12,935 bases of DNA, from the NCBI RefSeq assembly GCF_026790145.1, contig NZ_JALAMS010000004.1, positions 1 to 12,935 on the forward strand. The letters are read 5' to 3'. A program made the position numbers and the translations under genes. The stretch is from Bacillus_I endophytica_A. GTDB taxonomy: Bacteria; Bacillota; Bacilli; Bacillales; Bacillaceae_H. Below, in pieces: positions 6,953 to 12,747 of the stretch (its first letter is position 1; each line of letters starts with the position of its first letter). The notes under the pieces are model-generated. The model was not told where the DNA came from and searched no databases. It saw only the letters and a list, made by a program, of their open reading frames with translations.

Positions 6953-7876
6953 TTACCTATTGTTTCCGTATAAATATAATAGACCATTTCCCTGGGCTTT
7001 TTTGGACAGATCTATAGACACTGTATTTTGAGTTAATTGGGCGTAGATTTCAGGTTCAGTTAATCGACGTCCAAATTCTTTCTCCTCTTTATTAATAATG
7101 ATTGCGATAGCCCCGCTAACATGGGGGGTAGCCATAGATGTCCCAGATAATTTAGCAAATTTATTCCCGGGATAGGTAGACATAACCTCCACACCTGGTG
7201 CTACTAAATCAATTTCATCATTTGTATTGGAAAACTCAGCGAGTTGTTTTTTCTCATCGACAGCACCAACTTGGATAACCTCTTTATAATAACCCGGATA
7301 GGCCGTTTCATCCGTCCGGTCTGATCCGTCACCTTCATTACCAGCTGCACAAACGACTGCAATATCAGCACTAACTGCCTTCTTAATAGAATCGTGCAAT
7401 CCAGGGGCATCATCAGGTCCCCCTAAGGACATAGATATTATCCTTACCTGCTCCTGATTTGGACCACGCCATTCCCTCGCATAATCAATAGCATCAATAA
7501 TACCTTGGTAAGAACCAGAGCCATTTTCATCTAATACCTTTAGAATCAAGAGTTTACACTCGGGGGCAACCCCTACAACTCCTTGTTCATTTAATGAAGC
7601 TGCAATTGTTCCCGCAACATGGGTTCCATGGTAGTGGGAATCAGTATAATCCTCTGGATCACCACCTGTAAAATTTCGTCCACCGATAATACGATCGGCT
7701 AAGTCGGGATGCGATATGTCACATCCTGTGTCTAATACAGCTATAACAACATCCTTTCCCTTTTCCTCTTGCCATAGTGAAGGGGCGTTAATCATTTTTA
7801 TACCATAAGGTGTTTGATCTTCCGATTGTTCCAATATTTCTCCCAATCTAAATGGGACGAGACGAACATTATTCAT
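6953..7876 (-). CDS. Intracellular subtilisin-type serine protease (ISP family)
   Basis: The 307-aa protein matches the ISP family (about 310-325 aa), cytoplasmic subtilisins that degrade protein in late stationary phase and sporulation. It has no signal peptide. The short N-terminal propeptide carries LVPF (6-9), the counterpart of the LIPY/F motif that blocks the active site until self-cleavage. The catalytic triad is D49 (AVLDTG), H83 (HYHGTHVAG) and S247 (SGTSMATPHVSG), with oxyanion N180 (CAAGNEGDG) intact, so it should be active. SMSLGGP (148-154) and DLVAPG (223-228) are also present. The C-terminus stops soon after GNGLLYLY and lacks about ten residues of the B. subtilis tail. GAGAGGA lies 10 bases before the ATG, a longish spacer. 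A good sigma-E-like promoter lies about 100 bases upstream. It differs from the AprX-like paralogue in this window, whose oxyanion site is lost. Confidence 0.93.
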   Translation of the reverse strand: MNNVRLVPFRLGEILEQSEDQTPYGIKMINAPSLWQEEKGKDVVIAVLDTGCDISHPDLADRIIGGRNFTGGDPEDYTDSHYHGTHVAGTIAASLNEQGVVGVAPECKLLILKVLDENGSGSYQGIIDAIDYAREWRGPNQEQVRIISMSLGGPDDAPGLHDSIKKAVSADIAVVCAAGNEGDGSDRTDETAYPGYYKEVIQVGAVDEKKQLAEFSNTNDEIDLVAPGVEVMSTYPGNKFAKLSGTSMATPHVSGAIAIIINKEEKEFGRRLTEPEIYAQLTQNTVSIDLSKKAQGNGLLYLYGNNR

Positions 7877-8325
7877 GGTTATTTCATCCTCTCAAATCAA
7901 TATCACTATAGTAAATGCGTCGAAACATTGAATTGAAAGGGACAACCACATATATTGCTGAAATTTGTATTTTCACCTATGTATGATGAAACAATGATTA
8001 AATATTAAAAGTGTAGTATCACCATCCTAGTATTATAAAAAACATTTCTGCTAGATTTTAAGAAATAGGGATTTCCAAGAGACCTAATGTAAATACTTAG
8101 GAGGGATATAAAGGGAGGGAAGACCCCTTCCAACTCAACTCGAATATAAAGTCGGACTAGATGATACTTATTTGTATTATAGGTGTCCGAAAGATAGGAG
8201 GATAGAACGTTCTAACGAATAGGGAATCCAGGGAGAAATGTATCGACTGATTTGTGATGCTTTCTTTAACCTTCATGGTGTTATTTATCTTGGTGGATTG
8301 AACATCAAACAGGAGATGAGGGAAA
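7877..8325. other. Divergent region upstream of ISP; mostly non-coding
   Basis: It holds the ISP ribosome binding site (7887-7893), the sigma-E-like promoter (7978-8007), the motif TTAAGAAATAGG at 8058 shared with the region upstream of the amidase gene, and a perfect 12-bp palindrome TAGAACGTTCTA at 8203-8214. Several overlapping short frames exist on both strands from 8157 onwards. None has a good start except the small frame at 8326, listed separately. Confidence 0.4.
7978..8007 (-). promoter_or_regulatory. Sigma-E-like promoter of the ISP gene
   Basis: On the minus strand TAATATT (8007-8001) fits the sigma-E -35 consensus KMATATT exactly. After 15 bp comes CATACATA (7985-7978), which matches CATACAnT in all but the last base. 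Consensus spacing is 14-15 bp. The start point would be about 94 bases before the ATG. This suggests expression in the mother cell during sporulation. Confidence 0.45.
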
Positions 8326-8499
8326 ATGGGAAGAAAATTGTATGGGCCTCTTTTTCGAGCACTGGGTCTACAACGAGTTTTCCTCATCTTTTACACAATT
8401 ACAAGCGTACGAAGAGAAAATTTATTAACGTGGTGCAAAGGGTGTGGAGTAAACGCGGAAATTTCAACGATGGGCGATATTTGGAAGGCGCAACCTTAG
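8326..8499 (+). CDS. Possible small hypothetical protein, 57 aa (doubtful)
   Basis: The frame starts at ATG 8326 with AGGAG 10 bases upstream and encodes 57 residues. There is a basic start (MGRK), a hydrophobic stretch RALGLQRVFLIFYTITS, and WCKGCG with a CxxC pair. I do not recognise it. The other two plus frames are also open here: a 100-codon frame at 8238-8540, and an unstarted frame with WWIEHQTGDEGKWEENC from about 8270. I cannot be sure which, if any, is used. The region could also be one degenerate gene split across frames. It lies just before the large palindrome of the replication region. Confidence 0.3.
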   Translation: MGRKLYGPLFRALGLQRVFLIFYTITSVRRENLLTWCKGCGVNAEISTMGDIWKAQP

Positions 8500-8553
8500 C
8501 ATTTAACTATACTGTAAACATAATAAAAGCCCCCTCTTAATGGAATACTTTTA

Positions 8554-8610
8554 TTTTTAATTAATATTTTCATTTAGAACATGGTTCTAAATGAAAATAT
8601 TAATTAAAAA
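8554..8610. repeat. Perfect 57-base palindrome (27-bp arms, 3-base loop)
   Basis: Arms 8554-8580 and 8584-8610 are exact inverted copies around the loop ATG. The arms are A/T-rich, run from TTTTTAATTAAT to TTTAGAAC, and have A/T tracts at both outer ends. As RNA it would act as a bidirectional terminator. As DNA, its place just before the rep leader makes a role in replication origin structure or cruciform extrusion possible. The centre reads AGAAC-ATG-GTTCT. Confidence 0.9.
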
Positions 8611-8629
8611 ATACTAGTACCTTTGAGGG

Positions 8630-8641
8630 ATTTGTACAAAT
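8630..8641. repeat. 12-bp palindrome ATTTGTACAAAT
   Basis: A perfect palindrome lies 17 bases before the -35 box of the rep promoter, so it is a possible operator. Palindromes of this length in AT-rich DNA can be chance. Confidence 0.35.
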
Positions 8642-8657
8642 TTAGGTCGAAAATCCA

Positions 8658-8686
8658 TTGTATTCATTGGTAGACTTTGCTATAAT
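8658..8686 (+). promoter_or_regulatory. Promoter of the rep transcript
   Basis: TTGTAT (8658-8663), a 17-bp spacer and TATAAT (8681-8686), preceded by TGC as an extended -10. This is the best vegetative promoter in the window. It gives a leader of about 210 bases before the rep ATG, long enough for attenuation control. Confidence 0.75.
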
Positions 8687-8713
8687 AACACCAATTAAAC
8701 AGTTCGGAATTGC

Positions 8714-8816
8714 AAAAAGGTTCAAGGCAATCGTAGTGATGCGACAACATCCTACGACGGCTCACCGTGAAGACGCCACGGTAAACACTTACCTCAAACC
8801 TTGTTGCGTTTTTTAT
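8714..8816 (-). ncRNA. Putative antisense RNA (countertranscript) to the rep leader
   Basis: On the minus strand TTGAAA (8851-8846), a 17-bp spacer and TACAAT (8828-8823) form a near-consensus sigma-A promoter pointing into the rep leader. The transcript would start near 8816. It would contain the hairpin with arms 8764-8769 and 8777-8782 (ACCGTG / CACGGT, 7-base loop) and the bulged hairpin 8732-8756 (CGTAG..GATG / CATCCTACG). It could end near the T5 run at 8718-8714. The ends are estimates. By analogy with Gram-positive plasmids such as pIP501/pAMbeta1 and pT181, it would limit rep expression and copy number. Confidence 0.55.
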
Positions 8817-8898
8817 GTTTGTATTGTACGACATAATAAACGCAATTTCAAGGGGTTTATTGTATTCTCCTTTTTCTTTTTCCGCAGGAAAAGAGGAG
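8764..8898 (+). promoter_or_regulatory. Structured rep leader with possible attenuator and sequestered ribosome binding site
   Basis: The leader can form the hairpin 8764-8782. It can also form a long-range stem of CCTTGTTGCGTTT (8799-8811) with AAACGCAA-TTT-CAAGG (8838-8853), which is 13 bp with one 3-base bulge, and a stem AATAAAC / GTTTATT around it. Next to the gene, CTCCT (8867-8871) pairs with AGGAG (8894-8898), the ribosome binding site, while TTTTTCC (8877-8883) pairs with GGAAAAG (8887-8893). The ribosome binding site would thus be hidden unless upstream RNA folding changes. The exact mechanism is inference. Confidence 0.5.
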
Positions 8899-8905
8899 AA
8901 AAAAT

Positions 8906-9901
8906 ATGTTGATTTTCAGTGATGATTTTGTCCGTATACAGAACTATGAATCTTATACGAAAACACAAAATGAACAGAAACAAATGAAGTACAAACTATT
9001 AAGTATCGTAGAGTCTGCATTTGGAGATTCATATGCTCGTTTAAAATCAGAAACACGTAACGCGATTGATATGATTTGCTTTCTAGCAACCAATAAAGGC
9101 TTTGTTTATGCTAAAGATACTTATTTTGCTGAGAAACACGATGTTTCTGCTCGTACAATTCGTCGTGTCATGAAAACTTTAGAAGAAGCTGGAAAGATCG
9201 TGAAGGCTCATCGTTCTTCTTCTAAACATAATGGTCGAGGCGCTGCCGTTTATTTCTTTGTGAACCACCCTTATTTCGCACATTGGACGACATATTTTGG
9301 CTTTGATGTCCAAGCTGATGTCCAAGCAGAAAATGCTGAAATCCCTTGTGAGAGTAAGGATGAAGAGTCGAAAAAAGTTTCTACCTATTCTTTACCTAAA
9401 AATAATTATATTAAAAATCATTTTATGTACAAAACGATTCCTTTTATCAAGGGAGTCCCTAAACTAATTAGTCAAACCTTTAAAGATGTGTTTAAAGACT
9501 CTTTAAGAGATCTTTATTTACGTGTACGTGTCGCTTCTCAAAAAGTATGTCAGTCTTTATCTATAACTCTTTCTAAAAAGGATATTCACTCTATTGCTTA
9601 TGAATCTATTCATGCTTTATTTACATACATAAAAACGCGTTCTATGAGTTTTGAAGAGCAATGTAAGTTGGTGTATCGTATTGCTTTAAATAAATTTAAT
9701 GAACTTGTGCAAACAGCAGATAAAAAGGAGTTTGTAGTTGTAACCCCACGTAAAATTGTGCGTAAAGAAATGCTCCCGGATTGGTTCCAAGAACAACAAG
9801 GGGAAGAAGAAGTAAAAGAAGAAGAACTTTCTTCTATAAATGCTGAATCAGCAGAGGATGAACTGGTTAGGATGAAGGCTATTTTAGCCCATTATTCTTA
9901 A
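8906..9901 (+). CDS. Putative plasmid replication initiator (winged-helix Rep-type protein)
   Basis: The 331-aa protein has a winged-helix domain at about 48-120: ETRNAIDMICFLATNKG, then YFAEKHDVSARTIRRVMKTLEEAGKIVK as helix-turn-helix, then a basic wing (HRSSSKHNGRGAAVYFFVN). This resembles HTH_36-type proteins. A short repeat DVQADVQAE follows, then a long basic helical part (165-270) and an acidic tail (295-312, QQGEEEVKEEE). No nuclease, relaxase or Walker motif is visible. Together with the strong promoter, opposed antisense promoter and structured leader, it fits a plasmid Rep that binds an origin, as for several B. thuringiensis plasmids. I cannot assign it to a named replicon. GAGGAG lies 7 bases before the ATG. 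Codons such as TCT and CGT are frequent, unlike neighbouring genes. A transcription regulator is the alternative. Confidence 0.65.
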   Translation: MLIFSDDFVRIQNYESYTKTQNEQKQMKYKLLSIVESAFGDSYARLKSETRNAIDMICFLATNKGFVYAKDTYFAEKHDVSARTIRRVMKTLEEAGKIVKAHRSSSKHNGRGAAVYFFVNHPYFAHWTTYFGFDVQADVQAENAEIPCESKDEESKKVSTYSLPKNNYIKNHFMYKTIPFIKGVPKLISQTFKDVFKDSLRDLYLRVRVASQKVCQSLSITLSKKDIHSIAYESIHALFTYIKTRSMSFEEQCKLVYRIALNKFNELVQTADKKEFVVVTPRKIVRKEMLPDWFQEQQGEEEVKEEELSSINAESAEDELVRMKAILAHYS

Positions 9902-10500
9902 AAAAAATATAAGACTGCTGTTTTTTCTTATAATGCAGATATTGAAAAAAATGCTTATATAAACTGGCGGACTCAAAAACATGAGTATATTCGTAACTAT
10001 GATTGTTTTAGGAGAAGGGTTTATATGTTCAAGTCTTATTTTAACGAGATATTGTCTCAAAGATAATAAGAGTAAAGGGGCAGATATGTTGATTTATCCT
10101 ATACTTTTTAATATTAATCATGGTATTGAAATATATCTAAAAGTTATATATTGATCGTTGAATATATTGACTAAAACCAATAAAAAGTTTGAACCAACTC
10201 ATGATTTAATGGATTTATTAGAGGATACAAAGGAATTAGTTAATAAATTTGAAGAGAGTATGAATAAAATTGACACATTCAATTCACGGATTAAACCTTT
10301 TGGGAAGTATTTAAAGGAGCTATATATAATTTGAGGAGCTCTAGAAGAATAGACAGCGGAAGTCTAGTATTGACTTTTATGGATATACATTAGATTCTAG
10401 GAAAGAAGCTCAGTTTTATATTAATGAACCTGAAAACGTAGTTGTAGACCTGGAGAACTTGCTGGAAGTGTTTAGTGAGCTACTTGGATACTATAGATAA
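9902..10500 (+). pseudogene. Broken gene with a HEPN-like motif
   Basis: Several adjacent frames join into one decayed protein. From 9902, in frame right after the rep stop, the sequence reads ...YNADIEKNAYINWRTQ...KSYFNEILSQ up to TAA at 10064. A +1 shift near 10062 continues as NKSKGADMLIYPILFNINHG, then IEIYLKVIY. TGA at 10152 follows, then SLNILTKTNKKFEPTHDLMD...ELYII to TGA at 10332. A further shift and a TAG are followed by DFYGYTLDSRKEAQFYINEP...LLEVFSELLGYY to TAA at 10498. The DMLIYPILFNxxHGIEIYLK block with THDLMDLL after it resembles HEPN-like proteins, some of them in abortive-infection or toxin systems, but that naming is tentative. The original start is missing, so its 5' end may have been lost when the rep gene was joined to it. 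Confidence 0.6.
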
Positions 10501-10562
10501 TCACTATCTTTATGATTTTGAGGATGAAGAATAGAAAAATTAAGAAGTCTAAAATACGAAAT

Positions 10563-10614
10563 AAGAGCATATTTTAATCAATCTTTGTTCAAAACATGCT
10601 CTTTATATTGATTT
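10563..10614. terminator. Terminator hairpin after the broken gene
   Basis: Arms AAGAGCAT (10563-10570) and ATGCTCTT (10596-10603) pair perfectly. After a 1x1 mismatch, TTTT / AAAA extends the stem. The downstream plus strand is T-rich (TATATTGATTTTT). Confidence 0.55.
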
Positions 10615-10620
10615 TTGTAA

Positions 10621-10653
10621 CACGATTATTCCCTGTTTAAGAAAATAATCGTG
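10621..10653. terminator. Second hairpin, likely 3' end of the minus-strand remnant
   Basis: Perfect 10-bp arms CACGATTATT (10621-10630) and AATAATCGTG (10644-10653) have a 13-base loop. It lies 18 bases beyond the stop of the minus-strand DUF3967-like pseudogene, so it probably ended that transcript. The tail is only weakly T-rich. Confidence 0.5.
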
Positions 10654-10670
10654 CAAGAAACCCCTTCTGT

Positions 10671-10952
10671 TTAGATAGATGCAGCCATTTCAGATTTTGT
10701 TTGCTGAGACTCCTTAACTACGTCTATAAGTTGTTGGTCTCTTTTCTTTAAGGAGTTCTGTATGTACTCTTGTTGTTTCTCTAAATGAGTCATAAGAGCA
10801 TGATTAAATTCTTCTTGTCTTTTCAACTGTTCCTTAATAACCTATGGTTCTAATATAACCGGATCCTCCGGGGGCCTTGCAGGTTTTAAAGGATTATCTC
10901 CTGTAGAGAGATAATGGTTAATTTGTTTAATAGAATAACCTTGTTTTCTAAT
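10671..10952 (-). pseudogene. Fragment of a DUF3967-like / MerR-type DNA-binding protein
   Basis: The minus strand from 10952 reads IRKQGYSIKQINHYLSTGDN, then PLKPARPPEDPVILEP, a TAG at 10844-10842, and then VIKEQLKRQEEFNHALMTHL...NSLKKRDQQLIDVVKESQQT and KSEMAAS before TAA at 10671. The ending SLKKRDxxLxxVxESQQTKxxxAAS matches that of the intact gene at 11819 (SLNGRDENFLSLIHEVQETKKMIASS), so the two are paralogues of the same HTH plus coiled-coil family. This copy lacks its N-terminal helix-turn-helix start, is cut by stops upstream of 10952 and has an internal amber. The orientation is opposite to the intact copy. Confidence 0.65.
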
Positions 10953-11250
10953 CTATATTTACCTTTGTTTTCACCTACCTATATAGATAATAATGGAGTT
11001 AGTATAAACCCATTTTAAAAGGGTTTAAAGTTAAGTTATTATCCCCCATAAACTTTACCTTCTTTATCGTTATATAGGGTTGGATTCACCATTTTATGTT
11101 CAATCTCCTTTATGAGTATTTTTTAAAATAAATCATTTAAAAGTAAACGTATAGTGAATATAATAATAACTACATTTTTTATATAATTAAACCTAATATA
11201 TATTGAAAAATCAAAGTAATATTATTTATACCCACCTAATAACATAAAAA
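10953..11250. other. AT-rich intergenic region without a supported gene
   Basis: A short hairpin TAAACCC / GGGTTTA lies at 11005-11027 with a 9-base loop. On the minus strand a 17-codon frame (11092-11039, MVNPTLYNDKEGKVYGG) follows a GGAG 12 bases upstream. It is too short to call and may be the start of a truncated gene. The rest is very AT-rich with no clear signal. Confidence 0.35.
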
Positions 11251-11457
11251 ATGAATATAAAATATATAATAAACATATTTATAGAGTTAGTATTTTTAGT
11301 AATAGTAGGGATTATAATAGCTATTTTAAATTTTTTAAATAACAAAGATATAATTTTTATACGTTGTATTACTTTTTTATATCTTTCTTTTATTGTTACG
11401 TTAATTTTTTACATATATGATTTTTCATTACCATGGAATTATCCAAAAATATTGTAA
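11251..11457 (+). CDS. Possible small membrane protein, 68 aa
   Basis: The product would have two transmembrane segments: about 4-27 (KYIINIFIELVFLVIVGIII) and about 36-56 (FIRCITFLYLSFIVTLIFYI), followed by a short tail DFSLPWNYPKIL. I recognise no family. No ribosome binding site precedes the ATG (only ACATAAAAA), and the surrounding DNA is extremely AT-rich, where hydrophobic frames arise by chance. The neighbours are broken genes, so it may itself be a remnant. Confidence 0.3.
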   Translation: MNIKYIINIFIELVFLVIVGIIIAILNFLNNKDIIFIRCITFLYLSFIVTLIFYIYDFSLPWNYPKIL

Positions 11458-11542
11458 TATCAACAGTTTAACCTACTTTTAAAAAGTTGTCCCTCCTTAC
11501 TCTCAATTAAATAACAATTATGCGATAGAGTTACAAGACTAA

Positions 11543-11665
11543 ACTCATGATGTTTCCCGTGAAAAACTATGGACTGAAGGCTATAAAAATTACCCTAAAG
11601 GCGATGAAAAAAGCTTATCCGGAATAGGTGCTATTCTGGATAAGAACAAGTTTATGGATATCTAA
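11543..11665 (+). pseudogene. Short coding remnant, unrecognised
   Basis: After a TAA at 11540 a 40-codon open stretch reads HDVSREKLWTEGYKNYPKGD then EKSLSGIGAILDKNKFMDI and stops at TAA 11663-11665. In the same frame before that stop the sequence gives NNYAIELQD. The composition looks like a true protein, but there is no start codon or ribosome binding site, so it is probably the tail of a deleted gene. Confidence 0.35.
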
Positions 11666-11818
11666 ATATAAAGTTTATATTAACGTCCTTGTATAAAAAA
11701 TATTGTATTGGATTACTTGTTTAGAATAAGAAGGAGAACAATGTTCTAAGTCGAAAAAGTTGTTAAATATGGTTTTATATATAATGATTAAAAAATAGGT
11801 AGAATAGGTGGTGAACAA
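11666..11818 (+). promoter_or_regulatory. Upstream region of the HTH/coiled-coil gene, with a dyad
   Basis: A dyad AGAAC-AAT-GTTCT lies at 11735-11747, about 70 bases before the ATG. TATAAT at 11780-11785 is a possible -10; TTGTTA at 11760 is only 14 bases upstream, too close for a normal -35. The ribosome binding site AGGTGGTG begins near 11806. The dyad could be an operator for the gene's own product. Confidence 0.4.
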
Positions 11819-12412
11819 ATGTCAGAACAACGAAATGAAGTAGTTTACCTTGGTGGTGAAGTGTCTAAAACTTTAGGAATTGCTCGAAGCTCTTTAACTA
11901 AATATTGTATTACTTTAGAGAATAAAGGATATAAATTTATAAGAGGTTCTAATAATTCTAGAGCGTTTACTAGTAAAGATATTTTACTACTTCAAAGAAT
12001 GAAGGATCTTGTCCAAGATAAAAGTATGACTATGGAAACAGCAGGAAATGTAGTATTAACAATGTTTCCCGATAATGAGAGAACAGGTCCTATTCTTGAT
12101 GAGAACAAGGTTAGAACTAACGATGTTATACTCCAAGAAGAGGATGAGAATAGTGCTGTTCCAGGACTAACTGATAATCTGAAATATATTGAAGATATTT
12201 TTAATAAATTAGGTTCAATGGAGAAGGAACTCAAGGATTTAAAAATTCAAAATGAACTTTTGCAGAATCAAAATATACAGTTAAAACAGACTATGGATGA
12301 AAGTTTAAACGGTAGAGATGAAAATTTTTTATCTTTAATTCATGAGGTGCAGGAAACGAAAAAGATGATTGCTTCATCTCAAGAGAAAAAGTGGTGGGAA
12401 TTTTGGAAATAA
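11819..12412 (+). CDS. MerR-type HTH protein with coiled coil and DUF3967-like C-terminus
   Basis: The 197-aa protein has an N-terminal MerR-like helix-turn-helix at about 8-62 (VVYLGGEVSKTLGIARSSLT, then FTSKDILLLQRM). A variable linker follows, then a heptad-rich coiled coil at about 120-162 (LKYIEDIFNKLGSMEKELKD, LKIQNELLQNQNIQLKQ). A DUF3967-like end (SLNGRDENFLSLIHEVQETK, MIASS) leads to an aromatic-basic tail KKWWEFWK (190-197). Such proteins are common on Bacillus plasmids and phages. The layout recalls RacA-like anchors, with DNA binding at one end, a stalk, and a tail that could touch the membrane. A role in plasmid partition or regulation is plausible but unproven. A broken paralogue lies at 10671-10952 on the other strand. 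The start is supported by AGGTGGTG and the family alignment. Confidence 0.8.
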   Translation: MSEQRNEVVYLGGEVSKTLGIARSSLTKYCITLENKGYKFIRGSNNSRAFTSKDILLLQRMKDLVQDKSMTMETAGNVVLTMFPDNERTGPILDENKVRTNDVILQEEDENSAVPGLTDNLKYIEDIFNKLGSMEKELKDLKIQNELLQNQNIQLKQTMDESLNGRDENFLSLIHEVQETKKMIASSQEKKWWEFWK

Positions 12413-12416
12413 AACT

Positions 12417-12566
12417 TCATATATACAATATCAAATAAAATAAGCTAATAGAAACATCCCGATCAGGAAGTACAACTTCGTTTGGGGATAATTGAGAAAA
12501 GGTATTTAATAAAAAGTACATTAATAATGAAAAAGCTATAAACAGTGAACCTGTGATAAAGTACAT
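12417..12566 (-). CDS. Small single-pass membrane protein, 49 aa
   Basis: The minus-strand frame from ATG 12566 to TGA 12417 encodes MYFITGSLFIAFSLLMYFLL, then NTFSQLSPNEVVLPDRDVSI and SLFYLILYI. One clear N-terminal membrane helix is followed by a polar middle and a short hydrophobic end. GGAAGGTG lies about 5 bases before the ATG, a good ribosome binding site that supports the call. It converges on the HTH/coiled-coil gene, ending 4 bases past that gene's stop. The ribosome binding site region ATCAGGAAG is complementary to CTTCCTGAT inside the coding end (12462-12470 with 12575-12583 on the plus strand), so long-range pairing could limit translation. I recognise no family. Confidence 0.45.
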   Translation of the reverse strand: MYFITGSLFIAFSLLMYFLLNTFSQLSPNEVVLPDRDVSISLFYLILYI

Positions 12567-12747
12567 TTTTTCACCTTCCTGATTTTTATGTTAACTAAAA
12601 TGCATATAACATTCATGTGGGATATGTTGCTACTTAAAGATTGTTTGGGCTTATGTTAATAATTAAAAATGGTTATTAGTACAAGTATATTTTTTAAAAA
12701 AACATATAATAAATTACAACACATTTCTCATTTTAGGAGTGATAATT
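12567..12747. other. Short divergent intergenic region
   Basis: It separates the minus-strand membrane gene and the plus-strand acidic small protein. TATAAT at 12715-12720 may be the -10 of the latter; no good -35 is visible. The ribosome binding site AGGAGTG lies at about 12736-12742. Confidence 0.35.

Noticed and set aside
6670..6987. 105-codon minus frame downstream of and overlapping the ISP gene
   Set aside because: It starts inside ISP in another frame, has no ribosome binding site and reads like non-coding sequence.
7204..7413. 69-codon minus frame inside the ISP gene
   Set aside because: Shadow frame of a confidently identified protease.
6275..7876. A prophage lysis cassette
   Set aside because: Only the holin looks phage-derived. 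No structural, terminase or phage regulatory genes are near, and the amidase resembles sporulation enzymes more than an endolysin.
8203..8214. LexA/DinR box
   Set aside because: The palindrome AGAACGTTCT lacks the 4-base spacer of the Bacillus GAACnnnnGTTC box.
8157..8387. 76-codon minus frame
   Set aside because: No start signal. It opposes the better-started small frame at 8326 and has a low-quality composition.
8238..8540. 100-codon plus frame
   Set aside because: Its GGGAG is only 2 bases from the ATG. Three plus frames are open here, and the 57-codon one has the best start.
8658..8912. 84-codon frame across the rep leader
   Set aside because: It would start at the -35 box of the rep promoter and cover the antisense RNA hairpins. 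No ribosome binding site.
11992..12234. 80-codon minus frame within the HTH/coiled-coil gene
   Set aside because: Shadow frame with serine-rich antisense composition.
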